A DNA stretch of 64,000 bases from Microbacterium sp. Marseille-Q6648 (GCF_943181415.1 NZ_CALPBZ010000005.1:248001-312000); one strand, 5' to 3'; shown: positions 8,986 to 18,472, counted from the stretch's first letter. Numbers and translations are program-made. The notes: generated by a model not told the origin, from the letters alone.

Positions 8986-9717
8986 ATGGCTGGGTCAGGT
9001 CGACGCGGACTGTACTGGGCGATCGCCGGGGGCGTGGTCCTTCTTGTCGGTGTCGCGGCGCTCATCATCGCGTCGCTCGGGCGCCCTCCCGCCGAAGGGC
9101 CGACTCCCGCACCGACCTCCACGTCGGTGACCTCGAGTCCGCAACCAACCCAGGGTGAGGCGGGGCCTGTCGTCGACGAGGCCGCGGCGGATCGAGGCTG
9201 GGTTCCCGAGCCGGTGACGACGGACCCAGAACTCTATGTGCGGGCGGCGCTGGCCGCGGGCGGAACCTTCGACACCACGCAAGGTGCAACCTACGAGGAC
9301 TGGATCTCCTACCTCCACACTTGGTTCACCCCCGACACCCGTTACACCAGCAATGCTGACCGCCAGGCGGAGCTTGAGGCGGCGAAGTTGGAGATGCGGC
9401 AGAGTGTCGTCTTCCCCGAGGAGGAGTGGGACTCCCTCGCCCGTGAGGACGGCCGCGTGGCCTCCATCGTCATCGGCGGGGTAACCCTGGCGCCGGTGCC
9501 CCAGGACGAATCCGGCGACATGTCGATCGGCACCGCTGATGTCACGATCACGTTCACCCGCGCAGACGGCGCTGGCGGAGACGTCTCCTACGAGGAGAGC
9601 ACCCGGCTGAGCGTGCAGGTTCTGTGCGGACCGGGGTCGATCCCGACACCGGATAGCGCGCAGCAGGCGGGGGACTGCAAGCTTGTGCGGTTCTTCTCGG
9701 AGCCGGTGGAGCCCTGA
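8986..9717 (+). CDS. Membrane-anchored conjugation-module protein of unknown function
   Basis: A 243-residue protein: one transmembrane helix near residues 9-31 (WAIAGGVVLLVGVAALIIAS), a Pro/Thr/Ser linker, then an exported soluble domain of about 190 residues beginning near DPELYVRAALAAGGTFDT. That layout matches VirB8/TcpC-like or similar accessory proteins of Gram-positive type IV secretion, but no family motif is certain. The ATG at 8986 is preferred to the GTG at 8983 because GAGGAG lies 8 bases before it. It heads a tightly packed operon; the next gene begins one base after its stop. Confidence 0.7.
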   Translation: MAGSGRRGLYWAIAGGVVLLVGVAALIIASLGRPPAEGPTPAPTSTSVTSSPQPTQGEAGPVVDEAAADRGWVPEPVTTDPELYVRAALAAGGTFDTTQGATYEDWISYLHTWFTPDTRYTSNADRQAELEAAKLEMRQSVVFPEEEWDSLAREDGRVASIVIGGVTLAPVPQDESGDMSIGTADVTITFTRADGAGGDVSYEESTRLSVQVLCGPGSIPTPDSAQQAGDCKLVRFFSEPVEP

Positions 9718-9718
9718 G

Positions 9719-10333
9719 ATGCCCGCTCCGGTCACCGCGATCGCTGTCCTCGGCCAGACGAGGACGGGACGCCGCATCGCGATCGGAGCCCTCGCTGTCG
9801 CCGCGCTCCTCGCGGGCGTCGCACTGACCCCGCTGGTCGCGATCCCGTTCGCCATCGCCGGTAGCACGCTCTCCAACCCCGCCGAAGACCCCGTGAAGAT
9901 ACCGGTCGTTGAGGGTGACTGGGGGTATCCGTACGCGGGCGCCTATACCTTCGGCCGCGGCTTCGGATACAACCCGGTGATCGGGTGCGGCTACTGCTCC
10001 ATCGATCACCTGGGCTACGACATGGCCCAGGGATGCGGCGCCACCGTCTATGCCGCCGGCCCCGGCACCGTCACCCACGCCGGGTCCCTCAGCGGGTGGG
10101 GCAACACCGTCACCATCGACCACGGTGACGGCGTCCTCACCCTCTACGGACACATGCAGTGGGGATCCCTCCGCGTCACCGCCGACGAAGAAGTCACCGC
10201 CGGCACCCCCTTGGGGGCAGAGGGCAACACCGGGCGCTCGTTCGGCTGCCACCTCCACTTCGAGGTCAGACACAACGGTGTCCCCATCGATCCCGCGCCT
10301 TTCATGGCCGCCCGCGGCCTGCCCCTCACCTAG
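9719..10333 (+). CDS. M23-family peptidoglycan endopeptidase of the transfer apparatus
   Basis: A 204-residue protein with an N-terminal membrane segment (about residues 18-45) and an M23/LytM domain. The Zn ligands are visible in HLGYDMAQG (H..xxxD), in YGHMQ and in the CHLHFEVRHNG motif (HxH). Such enzymes cut cell-wall cross-bridges to let a conjugation channel through, playing the part VirB1 plays in Gram-negatives. Two cysteines before the first ligand (GCGYCS) may form a disulfide. It starts one base after the preceding stop. Confidence 0.9.
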   Translation: MPAPVTAIAVLGQTRTGRRIAIGALAVAALLAGVALTPLVAIPFAIAGSTLSNPAEDPVKIPVVEGDWGYPYAGAYTFGRGFGYNPVIGCGYCSIDHLGYDMAQGCGATVYAAGPGTVTHAGSLSGWGNTVTIDHGDGVLTLYGHMQWGSLRVTADEEVTAGTPLGAEGNTGRSFGCHLHFEVRHNGVPIDPAPFMAARGLPLT

Positions 10334-10362
10334 CCACGACACCACTGAACAGGAAGCAGACC

Positions 10363-10662
10363 GTGAAGCACACACTCCCTATTGCGACCGACGTTGACAT
10401 CCCCGAGATTCAGCCGGACTTCTCCGCCCCGTTCTTCCAGGGCTTCCAGGTCATCGCGTCCTACATCCTCGCGGGCGCGATGCTGGTCGTTCTGATCATG
10501 CTGATCATCGCCGGCGCCGCCCTCGCCTTCCGCGGTCTCGCCTCCGACCGGGTACGGACCTGGGCCGGGGAGAACATCCTCTGGATCTTCATCGCCGCCG
10601 CCGTCCTCGGCGCCGCGTCCGGTCTGTTCGCGTGGTTCGTGAACTTCGACTTCGGATTCTGA
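10363..10662 (+). CDS. Small two-helix membrane protein of the type IV secretion system
   Basis: A 99-residue protein starting at GTG 10363 behind AGGAAG. It has two hydrophobic helices, around residues 28-52 (ASYILAGAMLVVLIMLIIAG) and 70-92. Size, two helices and position before a VirB6-like gene fit a VirB2-pilin-like or VirB3-like component, but there is no sequence motif to decide. It is 29 bases after the peptidase gene and 5 bases before the next. Confidence 0.7.
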   Translation: MKHTLPIATDVDIPEIQPDFSAPFFQGFQVIASYILAGAMLVVLIMLIIAGAALAFRGLASDRVRTWAGENILWIFIAAAVLGAASGLFAWFVNFDFGF

Positions 10663-10667
10663 CGGCG

Positions 10668-12209
10668 ATGACCATCTGGCGCACCCTCGCGACAGGCCTG
10701 GCTCTCGGCCTTGCCCTGGCCATGGGCGCGCTCACCCCCGCCTCCGCTACAGACGTGGACGCGACCGCGCCCCGGCCGGCTGCGTCATCGACCGTCACCG
10801 GCGAGCCGTGGTCAGCACCATCACACCCCGTGACCTGCCTCACCTCCGGCGGGCAAGTCAGCTGCACACCGCTGGACCCCTCAGCGGTAGAGCCCCAACA
10901 GTGCTTCCTCGGTGTTTTCACCGACGGAGCCCGCGCCACCGTCTGCACCACCTACGAGGAGCACGTCAAAGCGATCAAAGCATCTGGCGGCAAGGCCGTC
11001 ACGGTGGAGTACGGGTGCAGCATCGGGGACGTCGTGTGTGTGACGTTCGAGAACGCCGGCCGTGGGATGGCGCTCGGTGCGACGTCGGCGATGTTCCTCG
11101 TCGCGCAGAACATGCAGTTCGATACCAGCACCTTGCTGTGGGCCGCGGCGACCAGTGAGTGGTCGTTCTGGCAGTGGGCGGTCCTCATCGTCCTGTTCGC
11201 CGCGATGGTGTGGGCAGTCGGTGCGGGGATCGTCTCCGGCGACCGGGAGCAGCTGGTCGGGGCGCTGATCCGCACCTTCGTCGCCGTCCCTGCGGTGCCG
11301 CTGACGTTGTGGATGACGGGGCACCTGTTGAACGCGATCGATGACATGACCTGGTACATCCTCAACGGACAAGGCCCCACCGAACTGTTCGGGACCCTGC
11401 AGGGAGTGATGTGGGCGGGCGGGCAGGCGAACTACTTCTTCGCGTTCCTCATCCACGGTCTGCTGCTGATCTCGATGCTGCTGCTCACCCTCGTCTTCGC
11501 GTTCCGCAACATCGTCCTCGCCGCCCTCATCGCCGTCGGCCCGGTCGCGTGGATGCTGTTCCCCATCCGCGGCATCGGCCCGCAGTGGGTGGTCCGGTAC
11601 GTCTCCGCCGTCACCGTGCTCCTGCTCACCGGGCCGCTCACAGTCGGGTTCGTCACGCTCATCATCAACGGGCTCGCCACCGTCCGCACCATCTGGGACC
11701 CCCAGTCCTGGCCCCTCCTCGTCGGCCTGGTCCTGGTCGCGTTCGCCCCGTTCGCGATCTTCGGACTGTTCAGCTTCGTCGGCGCCGTCGCCGCCGACAG
11801 CATCGGCGGGGCCCCCGGGGCCACCACCAGCCCCGCCGCCACCGGCGCCGGCCGCACCGCCCCGCCGATCCCCACCCGCCTGGGCGCCGCCCCGCTGGGA
11901 TGGCACCCGCCGCCGCCCGCACCGCCACGGCAACCGCGGGTGCACGCGCCTCCAGGTCGTCGGCGCCCCTCCCGGCGGGTGCCGCGGGCGGCGGCCGTCC
12001 CGGCGGCGTCACTGCGCGAACCGGCGCCGGTGGTGCCGCGGGTCGCACCGGGACGCCCGGTCAGCCGGGCCCTGCGGGCCGCACCGCCAGCCCGACTCCC
12101 CCGACTCCCCCGACTCCGGCGTCCTCGGGTGCGCCACGGCCGACTGCTTCACCTCCGATGTCTCCGTCGCACCCGGAAAGGACTCCGCGATGACCACCTC
12201 CACCCCTGA
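10668..12209 (+). CDS. VirB6/TrbL-like polytopic membrane protein, probably frameshifted near its C-terminus
   Basis: As read, 513 residues: a signal peptide (residues 1-28), an exported domain, then six or more membrane helices between about residues 165 and 385, as in VirB6/TrbL-like channel proteins of type IV secretion. After about residue 410 the translation becomes an Arg/Pro-rich tail unlike the rest. In another frame from 11897 to 12193 there is an Ala/Gly/Thr/Pro-rich tail that ends in an ATGA overlap with the next gene, as its neighbours do. One missing G in the GGG run at 11897-11899 would join the two. I report the uninterrupted frame; the true end is probably 12193. Confidence 0.8.
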   Translation: MTIWRTLATGLALGLALAMGALTPASATDVDATAPRPAASSTVTGEPWSAPSHPVTCLTSGGQVSCTPLDPSAVEPQQCFLGVFTDGARATVCTTYEEHVKAIKASGGKAVTVEYGCSIGDVVCVTFENAGRGMALGATSAMFLVAQNMQFDTSTLLWAAATSEWSFWQWAVLIVLFAAMVWAVGAGIVSGDREQLVGALIRTFVAVPAVPLTLWMTGHLLNAIDDMTWYILNGQGPTELFGTLQGVMWAGGQANYFFAFLIHGLLLISMLLLTLVFAFRNIVLAALIAVGPVAWMLFPIRGIGPQWVVRYVSAVTVLLLTGPLTVGFVTLIINGLATVRTIWDPQSWPLLVGLVLVAFAPFAIFGLFSFVGAVAADSIGGAPGATTSPAATGAGRTAPPIPTRLGAAPLGWHPPPPAPPRQPRVHAPPGRRRPSRRVPRAAAVPAASLREPAPVVPRVAPGRPVSRALRAAPPARLPRLPRLRRPRVRHGRLLHLRCLRRTRKGLRDDHLHP

Positions 12210-13686
12210 CCTCAGCCGCCCGGTGCGGCTGCCGCGGCGTTCCCGGCAGGGCGTCGTGCTCGGCATGGACCCGTGGCAGCTGGCGTTCCTCGCTGCCGCC
12301 GGCATTACGGTCCTGATCGCCGTGAACCGGTTCGGGCCGGTCGGGCTGCTGTACACGGCACCGATCTACCTCGCCCTCGGCGGCGCCGCGCTCACCACCG
12401 TGCACGGCATCTCCGCCCCCCGCATCGCGGGCCTGTGGATGTTGAAGCGCGTCCGGCACGCGATGGGTGCGACGACGTACACGTTCCGGCCGGAGCAGCC
12501 GAAGCTGACCGGGACGTTGAATCTGCCGGGGACGCGGGCGTCGCTGCAGCTGTGGGAGACCGATGGGATCGCGTGCGTGTACAACCCCCACGACCGGAGC
12601 GTGTCCGTCACCGCCGAGCTCGAGGTGCAGGGGTTTCTGATGCACGACACCCCGGAGCGGTTTGATCTTGCCCAGCAGTGGTCCCGGGTGTTGGCATCAT
12701 TCACCCAGCGGGCGGGGATCAAGCGGGTCACCCTGCAGGAGCGGACCATCCCCACCACGATCCGCGCCGCCCGGGAACACTACGCCACCGTCGTCGACCG
12801 CCGCGGCCTTGACCCGCGCTCGGCGGTGGCAGCGAATTATGCGGAGGTGATGAACCGGTCGGAGCGGTTCGCGGTCACCCACCGCAACTACCTCACCTTC
12901 ACCCTGGACCTGGTCGCCCTCACCCCGCAGGTCAAATCCCTCGGCGGTGGGAAGGACGCCATCATCGACCTCGCCCGCATCGAAGCGGGGAACCTCGCCG
13001 ACGCGCTGCAGTCCGCGAAGGTGAAGGTGCGGCGGTGGTTGTCCTCCCGCGACATCGCCGCGCTCAGCCGGTTGGCGATGGACCCGGAGTCCGCCGCGAA
13101 CGTGCAGAACCGCCCCGACACCCAGGCAGGGGTTGACCCCGCCGCCATCGGCCCCATGTACCTGGAAGAGCCCAAAGGCAGAAACGGTGTCGTCCACTCC
13201 GACTCCGGGGTCCACACCACGCTGTGGATCCACGAATGGCCCCGCTCCGACGCGCCGGTCGGATTCGTGTCGCCGCTGGTGTTCGCCCGCCACCCCCACA
13301 CCAATGAGGCCGTCACCCACATCCTCTCCCTCGTCCTCACCCCCGTCCCCGTCGCCAAAGCGCTCAAGCGGATCAGGGATGAGAAGAAGGTGTGGCGGGG
13401 CAACGAGCAGCTGCGCGCGAAACGGGGTGCGGATGGGTCCGCGGCGGACGCGGCGGACTGGGCGGCATTGGAGAAGCAGGAGGAGGAGATCATCGCCGGG
13501 CACGGCGAGTTCCGCTACGGCGGCTACCTCACCATCACCGCACCCGACGAGGAACGCCTCGACCAGGCCCTCGCCGGCATGCGCAACGCCCTGGCCCGGG
13601 CGGGGATGGAAGCGCAGATCCTGTACTGCCAGCAAGCCGAAGCGCTCATGGTCAACGCGCTGCCGATCGGGTTGGGGATGAAGTGA
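12190..13686 (+). CDS. SCO6880-family type IV secretion protein
   Basis: A 498-residue protein with two N-terminal membrane helices (about residues 28-72), then a large cytoplasmic region including GLWMLKRVRHAMGATTYTFR and the segment VTAELEVQGFLMHD. This architecture is that of SCO6880-like proteins, which sit directly before the VirB4-like ATPase in actinobacterial conjugative elements; I infer that it supplies the membrane and N-terminal part of a split VirB3-VirB4. It shares one base with the next start (TGATG at 13684-13688). Confidence 0.82.
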   Translation: MTTSTPDLSRPVRLPRRSRQGVVLGMDPWQLAFLAAAGITVLIAVNRFGPVGLLYTAPIYLALGGAALTTVHGISAPRIAGLWMLKRVRHAMGATTYTFRPEQPKLTGTLNLPGTRASLQLWETDGIACVYNPHDRSVSVTAELEVQGFLMHDTPERFDLAQQWSRVLASFTQRAGIKRVTLQERTIPTTIRAAREHYATVVDRRGLDPRSAVAANYAEVMNRSERFAVTHRNYLTFTLDLVALTPQVKSLGGGKDAIIDLARIEAGNLADALQSAKVKVRRWLSSRDIAALSRLAMDPESAANVQNRPDTQAGVDPAAIGPMYLEEPKGRNGVVHSDSGVHTTLWIHEWPRSDAPVGFVSPLVFARHPHTNEAVTHILSLVLTPVPVAKALKRIRDEKKVWRGNEQLRAKRGADGSAADAADWAALEKQEEEIIAGHGEFRYGGYLTITAPDEERLDQALAGMRNALARAGMEAQILYCQQAEALMVNALPIGLGMK

Positions 13687-15311
13687 TGGTCCGCCGCACC
13701 GTCGTCTTCCAACCCGCCGGCCTCACCGACGAACAACGCCGCTCCCTGCGCCGCGCCGTCTACGAAGCCCACCACGAACCCCCCACGCCGCGTCGCCCCC
13801 GCCGCGAACGGGGCCTTCCCGAACCGGCCGTCCCCGGCCCCTTCGGGCCCGGAATCATCCACGGCAACTACTGGAACCTCGCCCGCCCGGCGGTGCCTCC
13901 GCATCAGGCGACGTCGCAGCATCTGGCGGGGATCTATCCGTTCGTCGCCGACGCCGGCCTCGGCTCGCGCGGCCCCATCGTCGGCGTTGACCTCAACGCC
14001 GACGCCCTCTGGCACTTCTCCCCCTGGGAGTCCTACAGCGACGCCACCGACCGCGGATCCTTCTCCACCAACATCCTCGTACTCGGCGCCTACCGTGCCG
14101 GGAAATCCGCCGCCGTGAAAACCCTCGTCACCCGCTCCCTCGCCTTCGGCCACCAAGCCGTCGTCCCCTCCGACGCCAAAGGCGAATGGGTCGTGGTCGC
14201 TAACGCGATCCCCGGCGGCACCGTCATCCGCCTCGGCGACGGCACCCCCGCCCGCCTCAACCCCCTCGATCGCGGGCCGCGTCGCAGCGACGCGTCCGAT
14301 GACCAGCACGAGCAGATGGTGCGCCAACGCCGCATCGCCACCCTCATCGCCCTGGTGGAGATGGCGCTCGGCGGGAACCGGCTCACCGCGGTCGAGCACG
14401 CCGCCGTCCACGAAGCCCTCGCCCGCTGCATCCACGACACCCACGACCGGCCCACCCTCCGTGGCGTGTATGACCAGCTGGGGCTCATGGTCGCCGACAC
14501 CAGCGGCGACTTTCGTCTCGCCGACGGCGCCGTGCAACCCCGGTTCGTGCTCCGCCGCTTCGTCGACGGCGACCTGTCCGGACTGTTCGAAGACCAATCG
14601 ACCGTCGCCTTCGACCAAGACGCCCCCCTTGTGGTCGTGGACACCTCGGAGCTGTTCTCCCGCGGGGAACTCGTCGCCCAACTCACCCAGGTGTGCACCA
14701 CCGCCTGGATCCAAGCCGTCGTCTCCGACCGCTCCGCCCGCCGCACCCGATACGTCATCCGGGAAGAAGGATGGCGGGACATGACGTCGTTGGCGTCGTT
14801 GCAGATGTACCAGCAGTGGCTGAAACTGTCTCGCCATTACGGGATCAGCAACATCGTCATCCTCCACAAGATGGGCGACCTGGACGCCGTCGGCGACGCC
14901 GACTCCCAAGAACGCAACCTCGCCTACTCCATCGTCGGCGACATCGAGAACAAGTTCATCTTCCGCGTCAACCACCAAGAACAAACCAGCCTCCGCACCC
15001 GCCTGAACATGCCCGCCCCGCATGTGGACATGGCCCGGCAGCTCGGGAAGGGCGAGTTCCTCGCCTACGTCGGCCAATACGCCTACCTCGTGGACTGCTT
15101 CGCCACCTCCACCGACTGGGAATACAACCTGTTCTCCACCGACGACGCCGTCCGCACCGCCGACCACCACGACCCCACCCCACCCGAAGCCATCGACGAC
15201 CTCGAGACCCTCTGGCCGGACACCCCGGCACCCGACGGGGACGGGCCGGCGGATGGGGAGTGGGCGGACGAGCTGATGGATCTGGGCCACCGGGAAGGCC
15301 CGCTCCGATGA
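13686..15311 (+). CDS. VirB4-like conjugation ATPase
   Basis: A 541-residue ATPase with Walker A GAYRAGKSA at residues 134-142 and a likely Walker B at APLVVVDTSELF; the later YVIREEGWRDM resembles the conserved acidic strand of VirB4/TraC C-terminal domains. The N-terminal VirB4 half is absent, in agreement with a split between this gene and the SCO6880-like gene. The ATG at 13686 overlaps the preceding stop by one base. It powers assembly of the transfer channel at the inner face of the membrane. Confidence is high for the ATPase class, moderate for the exact role. Confidence 0.87.
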   Translation: MVRRTVVFQPAGLTDEQRRSLRRAVYEAHHEPPTPRRPRRERGLPEPAVPGPFGPGIIHGNYWNLARPAVPPHQATSQHLAGIYPFVADAGLGSRGPIVGVDLNADALWHFSPWESYSDATDRGSFSTNILVLGAYRAGKSAAVKTLVTRSLAFGHQAVVPSDAKGEWVVVANAIPGGTVIRLGDGTPARLNPLDRGPRRSDASDDQHEQMVRQRRIATLIALVEMALGGNRLTAVEHAAVHEALARCIHDTHDRPTLRGVYDQLGLMVADTSGDFRLADGAVQPRFVLRRFVDGDLSGLFEDQSTVAFDQDAPLVVVDTSELFSRGELVAQLTQVCTTAWIQAVVSDRSARRTRYVIREEGWRDMTSLASLQMYQQWLKLSRHYGISNIVILHKMGDLDAVGDADSQERNLAYSIVGDIENKFIFRVNHQEQTSLRTRLNMPAPHVDMARQLGKGEFLAYVGQYAYLVDCFATSTDWEYNLFSTDDAVRTADHHDPTPPEAIDDLETLWPDTPAPDGDGPADGEWADELMDLGHREGPLR

Positions 15312-17116
15312 ATCAGGGACTGCTGGGCAAGATCGTCGCCGTCGGCATCGCCATCGTCGCCACACTCGCCTTCACCTCCTCCGCCATCGCCGTCGGAGTC
15401 ACGCACCTGATCTGCGGGGAAGCACCGGCGGCGTCCGGGATCTTCTCCGGACTCCGGCTCGCCCTGACTGGCGATCCCACCACCTATTCACTCGCGGGTG
15501 GGTGTGGGTTGCCGGTGTGGCAGATCCGGGTCGCCGACCTCCTTCTTCTCACCCTGGTCGCAGCGGGGACGGTGGTGGGGGTGGTGCGGTGGCAGCGATA
15601 CCGACAGTCGGATCAGTCCTTCATCGCGGATCTGCGGATGCGGCCTGGGTTCGCGCAGGCGGGGGAGATCCGGCAGCACCTGTCCGCGAAAGCCGTCCTC
15701 CGCCGTGCCGGACAGCTGCGCCCGGACCTTGCCCGACCGACACCGACGGATGTGGGGTGGCGGGTCGGACGCTCCCGCGGCCTGGACGTGTACGTGTCCA
15801 TCGAAGACTCCGTCGCCCTCGAAGGCCCACCCCGCTCCGGGAAGGGATACCGGGTACTGATCTCCGCGATCCTCGACTGGTCCGGCCCCCTCGTCACCAC
15901 ATCCACCACCAACGACAACCTGACCGCCACCATGCGGATGCGCCAGAAACGCGGGCAGGTGCACGTGTTCGACCCGCAAGGGCTCTCCGGGATCCGCCAC
16001 CCGCTGCGGATCAACCCCCTCGTCGGGTGCGAAGACCCCCTCGTGGCGATGCAACGCGGCACCGCGATCATCACCGGCACCGCCCTTGGCACCTCCACCA
16101 CCAACGCAGAATGGGCACAAGCCTCCGGCGTCATCCTCGGCCGGCTCCTCCACGCCGCCGCCGTCGGTCACTGCACCATCGACGACGTCTACGCCTGGGG
16201 ATCCAGCCCCGCCCGCGCCAACGAAGCCGTCGACTACCTCCGCTCAGGCGGCGCCCCCGGCTGGGCCGAAAGCCTCGAAGCAACCATCGCCGGCGACGAG
16301 AAACTGCTCTCCTCCATCTGGTTCGGCGTCCAAGGCACCGTCGCCCCCCTCGCCGTCCCACAGATCCGTGACGCGCTCATCCCCCAGCCTGGCGACCCCG
16401 CCTTCGATCCACAGGAGTTCCTTGACGCCCCGAACACCCTGTATCTGATCGGGTCCGCGTCGGGTGCGTCAGCGATGGGCGGGTTTCTCGGTGCGATCGT
16501 CGACGACATCGTCGAAGTCGCCCGCGCCCGCGCCCTCGCCTCCCCCGGATCCCGACTGGGGATGCCGTTGGGGTTGATTCTGGACGAGATCGTCAACATG
16601 TTCCGGTGGGCGAACCTGCCCCGGGTGATGGCCGACGGCGGCGGCCGCGGCATATGCACCTTCGTCGTACTTCAAGCCCTCTCCCAAGCCGAAACGGCCT
16701 GGTCCCGCGCCGAGGCCGACACCATCTGGGCCGCCGCGACCGCGAAAGTCCTCCTCGGCGGCGCCTCCCACGTCGACCACCTCCGCGACATCGAAACCCT
16801 CCTCGGCACCCGCGACACCCGCCGCACCCAGAAGTCCTGGTCCACCCGCGAACACGGCCACAACACCAGCGAACAACACGAACGCCGCCCCCTCATGTCC
16901 GTCGACGAGATCCGCCGCATGCCCGAAACCACCGGACTCCTCGCCTACCGAAACCGCCGCGGCGTCCTCCTGGACCTCGCCGGCTGGGACGACCGCCAAG
17001 ACGCGCACGCCATCCGCACCGGGAAACGCGAAACCGAACAGGAACAGCAGGACGTCTTCCGCAGCACCACCCGCCCCCGCATCACCCCAACCCCCACCGA
17101 GGGAGTCGAAGGATGA
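15308..17116 (+). CDS. VirD4/TraG-type conjugative coupling ATPase
   Basis: A 602-residue type IV coupling protein. Two N-terminal helices (residues 8-32 and 77-94) anchor it. Walker A is EGPPRSGKG at residues 172-180 and Walker B is MPLGLILDEIVNM, followed by the conserved stretch with GGGRGICTFVVLQALSQ. These proteins bring relaxase-bound DNA to the secretion channel. ATGA overlaps join it to the VirB4-like gene upstream and to the HNH-like gene downstream, so translation of the set is coupled. Confidence 0.92.
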   Translation: MNQGLLGKIVAVGIAIVATLAFTSSAIAVGVTHLICGEAPAASGIFSGLRLALTGDPTTYSLAGGCGLPVWQIRVADLLLLTLVAAGTVVGVVRWQRYRQSDQSFIADLRMRPGFAQAGEIRQHLSAKAVLRRAGQLRPDLARPTPTDVGWRVGRSRGLDVYVSIEDSVALEGPPRSGKGYRVLISAILDWSGPLVTTSTTNDNLTATMRMRQKRGQVHVFDPQGLSGIRHPLRINPLVGCEDPLVAMQRGTAIITGTALGTSTTNAEWAQASGVILGRLLHAAAVGHCTIDDVYAWGSSPARANEAVDYLRSGGAPGWAESLEATIAGDEKLLSSIWFGVQGTVAPLAVPQIRDALIPQPGDPAFDPQEFLDAPNTLYLIGSASGASAMGGFLGAIVDDIVEVARARALASPGSRLGMPLGLILDEIVNMFRWANLPRVMADGGGRGICTFVVLQALSQAETAWSRAEADTIWAAATAKVLLGGASHVDHLRDIETLLGTRDTRRTQKSWSTREHGHNTSEQHERRPLMSVDEIRRMPETTGLLAYRNRRGVLLDLAGWDDRQDAHAIRTGKRETEQEQQDVFRSTTRPRITPTPTEGVEG

Positions 17117-17499
17117 GCAACCGACGCACGCCCGGGCCCAGCGACTACCGGGGCGGGTTCCTCCGCTCCCCCGCCTGGCACGCCCGCCGCGCTCGGTGGT
17201 TCCGCACCCACGCCCGCACCGGCACCCCACCCACCTGCACCCTCTGCACGATCGCGGGGACCCCGGTCACGCTCGAGCTGCACCACCTCGACTACACCGG
17301 CGTCACGATCACCGGTGGCCGGTGGCGGGCCATGGAGGCTCACACTGACCTCATCCCGCTGCACCCGGCCTGTCACGACCTCGTCCACCGGCTCATCGAC
17401 CGCGACACGGTCCTGTCCCGGCAGCGGACCCGCCGGGATGCCACCCTCATCGCGTTGGCCCGTCTCCAGGACGCGCTTCACCGGCAGGGGCAGTCGTGA
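17113..17499 (+). CDS. Small HNH-like zinc protein of the transfer operon
   Basis: A 128-residue protein with a CTLC zinc knuckle near residue 40, ELHHLDYTG (candidate catalytic His pair) and IPLHPACHDLVHRLI, giving a C-x2-C...HH...C-H arrangement like HNH nucleases. The second pair of cysteines expected for a full HNH zinc site is reduced to one Cys plus His, so activity is uncertain. It begins in an ATGA overlap with the coupling-protein gene. It may nick or process DNA during transfer, or be cargo. Confidence 0.65.
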   Translation: MSNRRTPGPSDYRGGFLRSPAWHARRARWFRTHARTGTPPTCTLCTIAGTPVTLELHHLDYTGVTITGGRWRAMEAHTDLIPLHPACHDLVHRLIDRDTVLSRQRTRRDATLIALARLQDALHRQGQS

Positions 17500-17945
17500 C
17501 CGACCCCGCCCGCCAGTCCACCGCCCTCTTCGCGGCCGACTCCGCCGGGGTTCCGACTGTCCCCGCTGGCTATCCCGGCGTGCGTGAAACCGCGTCGTCC
17601 GCGGCGATCGGCGGTCGGTCCACGAACTGGCGGACCCTGACCGACGCCCAAGCCGTTGAAGCGTGGGGGGCGCTGCGGGACTGGGTGGAGTGGTTCGTGC
17701 ACCGCTACCACCTCCCCCTGTCCACCGTTCCCGCCTGCTGGTGGCAGCACGATGGTCTGGTCGAGGAACTGTCCGCGCTGCACTGTTCGCACCGGGCCGC
17801 GTTCGACCCGACCGACAACGGCAACGGGCCCATCGGCTGGCACGAACGCCTGACCCTCGCCCTCCCCCGCCTGACCCGCGCGTATACCGGCGGCTGCAGC
17901 AACGGACACCGAAACCCCCCTCCCCCTTTCCCGGCCCCCGGTTGA
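17496..17945 (+). CDS. Uncharacterised Trp-rich protein of the conjugation module, probably frameshifted at the end
   Basis: A 149-residue protein starting at GTG 17496 in a GTGA overlap. The core (WGALRDWVEWFVHRYHLP, then CWWQHDGLVEELSALHCSH) has the Trp-rich look of small proteins found in actinobacterial conjugative elements; I do not recognise a named family. In frame it stops at 17945 after a run of five C (17935-17939). Removing one C continues as an acidic, Trp-containing tail (VDEEEWTAWITQSHAH) to a stop at 17991. I think that is the real C-terminus. Confidence 0.6.
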   Translation: MTDPARQSTALFAADSAGVPTVPAGYPGVRETASSAAIGGRSTNWRTLTDAQAVEAWGALRDWVEWFVHRYHLPLSTVPACWWQHDGLVEELSALHCSHRAAFDPTDNGNGPIGWHERLTLALPRLTRAYTGGCSNGHRNPPPPFPAPG

Positions 17946-18025
17946 CGAGGAGGAATGGACCGCGTGGATCACCCAGAGCCACGCGCACTGAGACGCACCC
18001 GCGTCTCCTACAGGAAGGAAGAAGG

Positions 18026-18472
18026 ATGACAACCAGAATCCCGGTCACCATCGAGGGGAACCTCACCAGCGACCCCGAACACGGCGCCGGAGAATCCGGC
18101 AACGAGTACGCCCGGTTCACCGTCGCCGTCAACGACCGCCGACTCAACCAGACCACCGGGACATGGGAAGACGCCGGCACGGTGTTCCACCGCGTCGTGG
18201 TGTTCAACCAGCAAGCCCGCCACGTCGCCGACTCGCTCCACAAGGGCGACACCGTCGTCGTCGCCGGCGACCTTCGATTCGGCACCTACACCGACAAAGA
18301 CACCGGCCAGACCCGCGAAACCCGCGACGTCGTCGCCGACACTGTCGGCGCATCACTGAAGTTCACCGGCGTCACCGTCGACCGCTCCCCAAAAGCTAAC
18401 AGCCCCGAAGCTCACGCCTCGGGGCCGGTAGCAACACCGGCCTCGTACGCCGGTGCTGGAATCGCACGCTGA
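18026..18472 (+). CDS. ssb: Single-stranded DNA-binding protein (element-borne)
   Basis: A 148-residue OB-fold protein. The start (TRIPVTIEGNLTSDPE), then NEYARFTVAVNDR and HRVVVFNQQARHVADSLHKG follow the SSB pattern. The C-terminus ends in Ala-Arg and lacks the acidic DDDIPF-type tail with which chromosomal SSB recruits repair enzymes, as often in plasmid SSBs. The ATG at 18026 is preceded by AGGAAGGAAGAAGG. It probably coats the transferred strand in the recipient. Confidence 0.9.
   Translation: MTTRIPVTIEGNLTSDPEHGAGESGNEYARFTVAVNDRRLNQTTGTWEDAGTVFHRVVVFNQQARHVADSLHKGDTVVVAGDLRFGTYTDKDTGQTRETRDVVADTVGASLKFTGVTVDRSPKANSPEAHASGPVATPASYAGAGIAR

Noticed and set aside
8645-8986. 113-codon open frame before the conjugation operon
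   Set aside because: No domain or ribosome site and unbalanced composition; treated as leader sequence.
13524-15365. 613-codon open frame on the minus strand
   Set aside because: It is the antisense shadow of the VirB4-like gene; Gly/Val/Asp-biased with no motifs.
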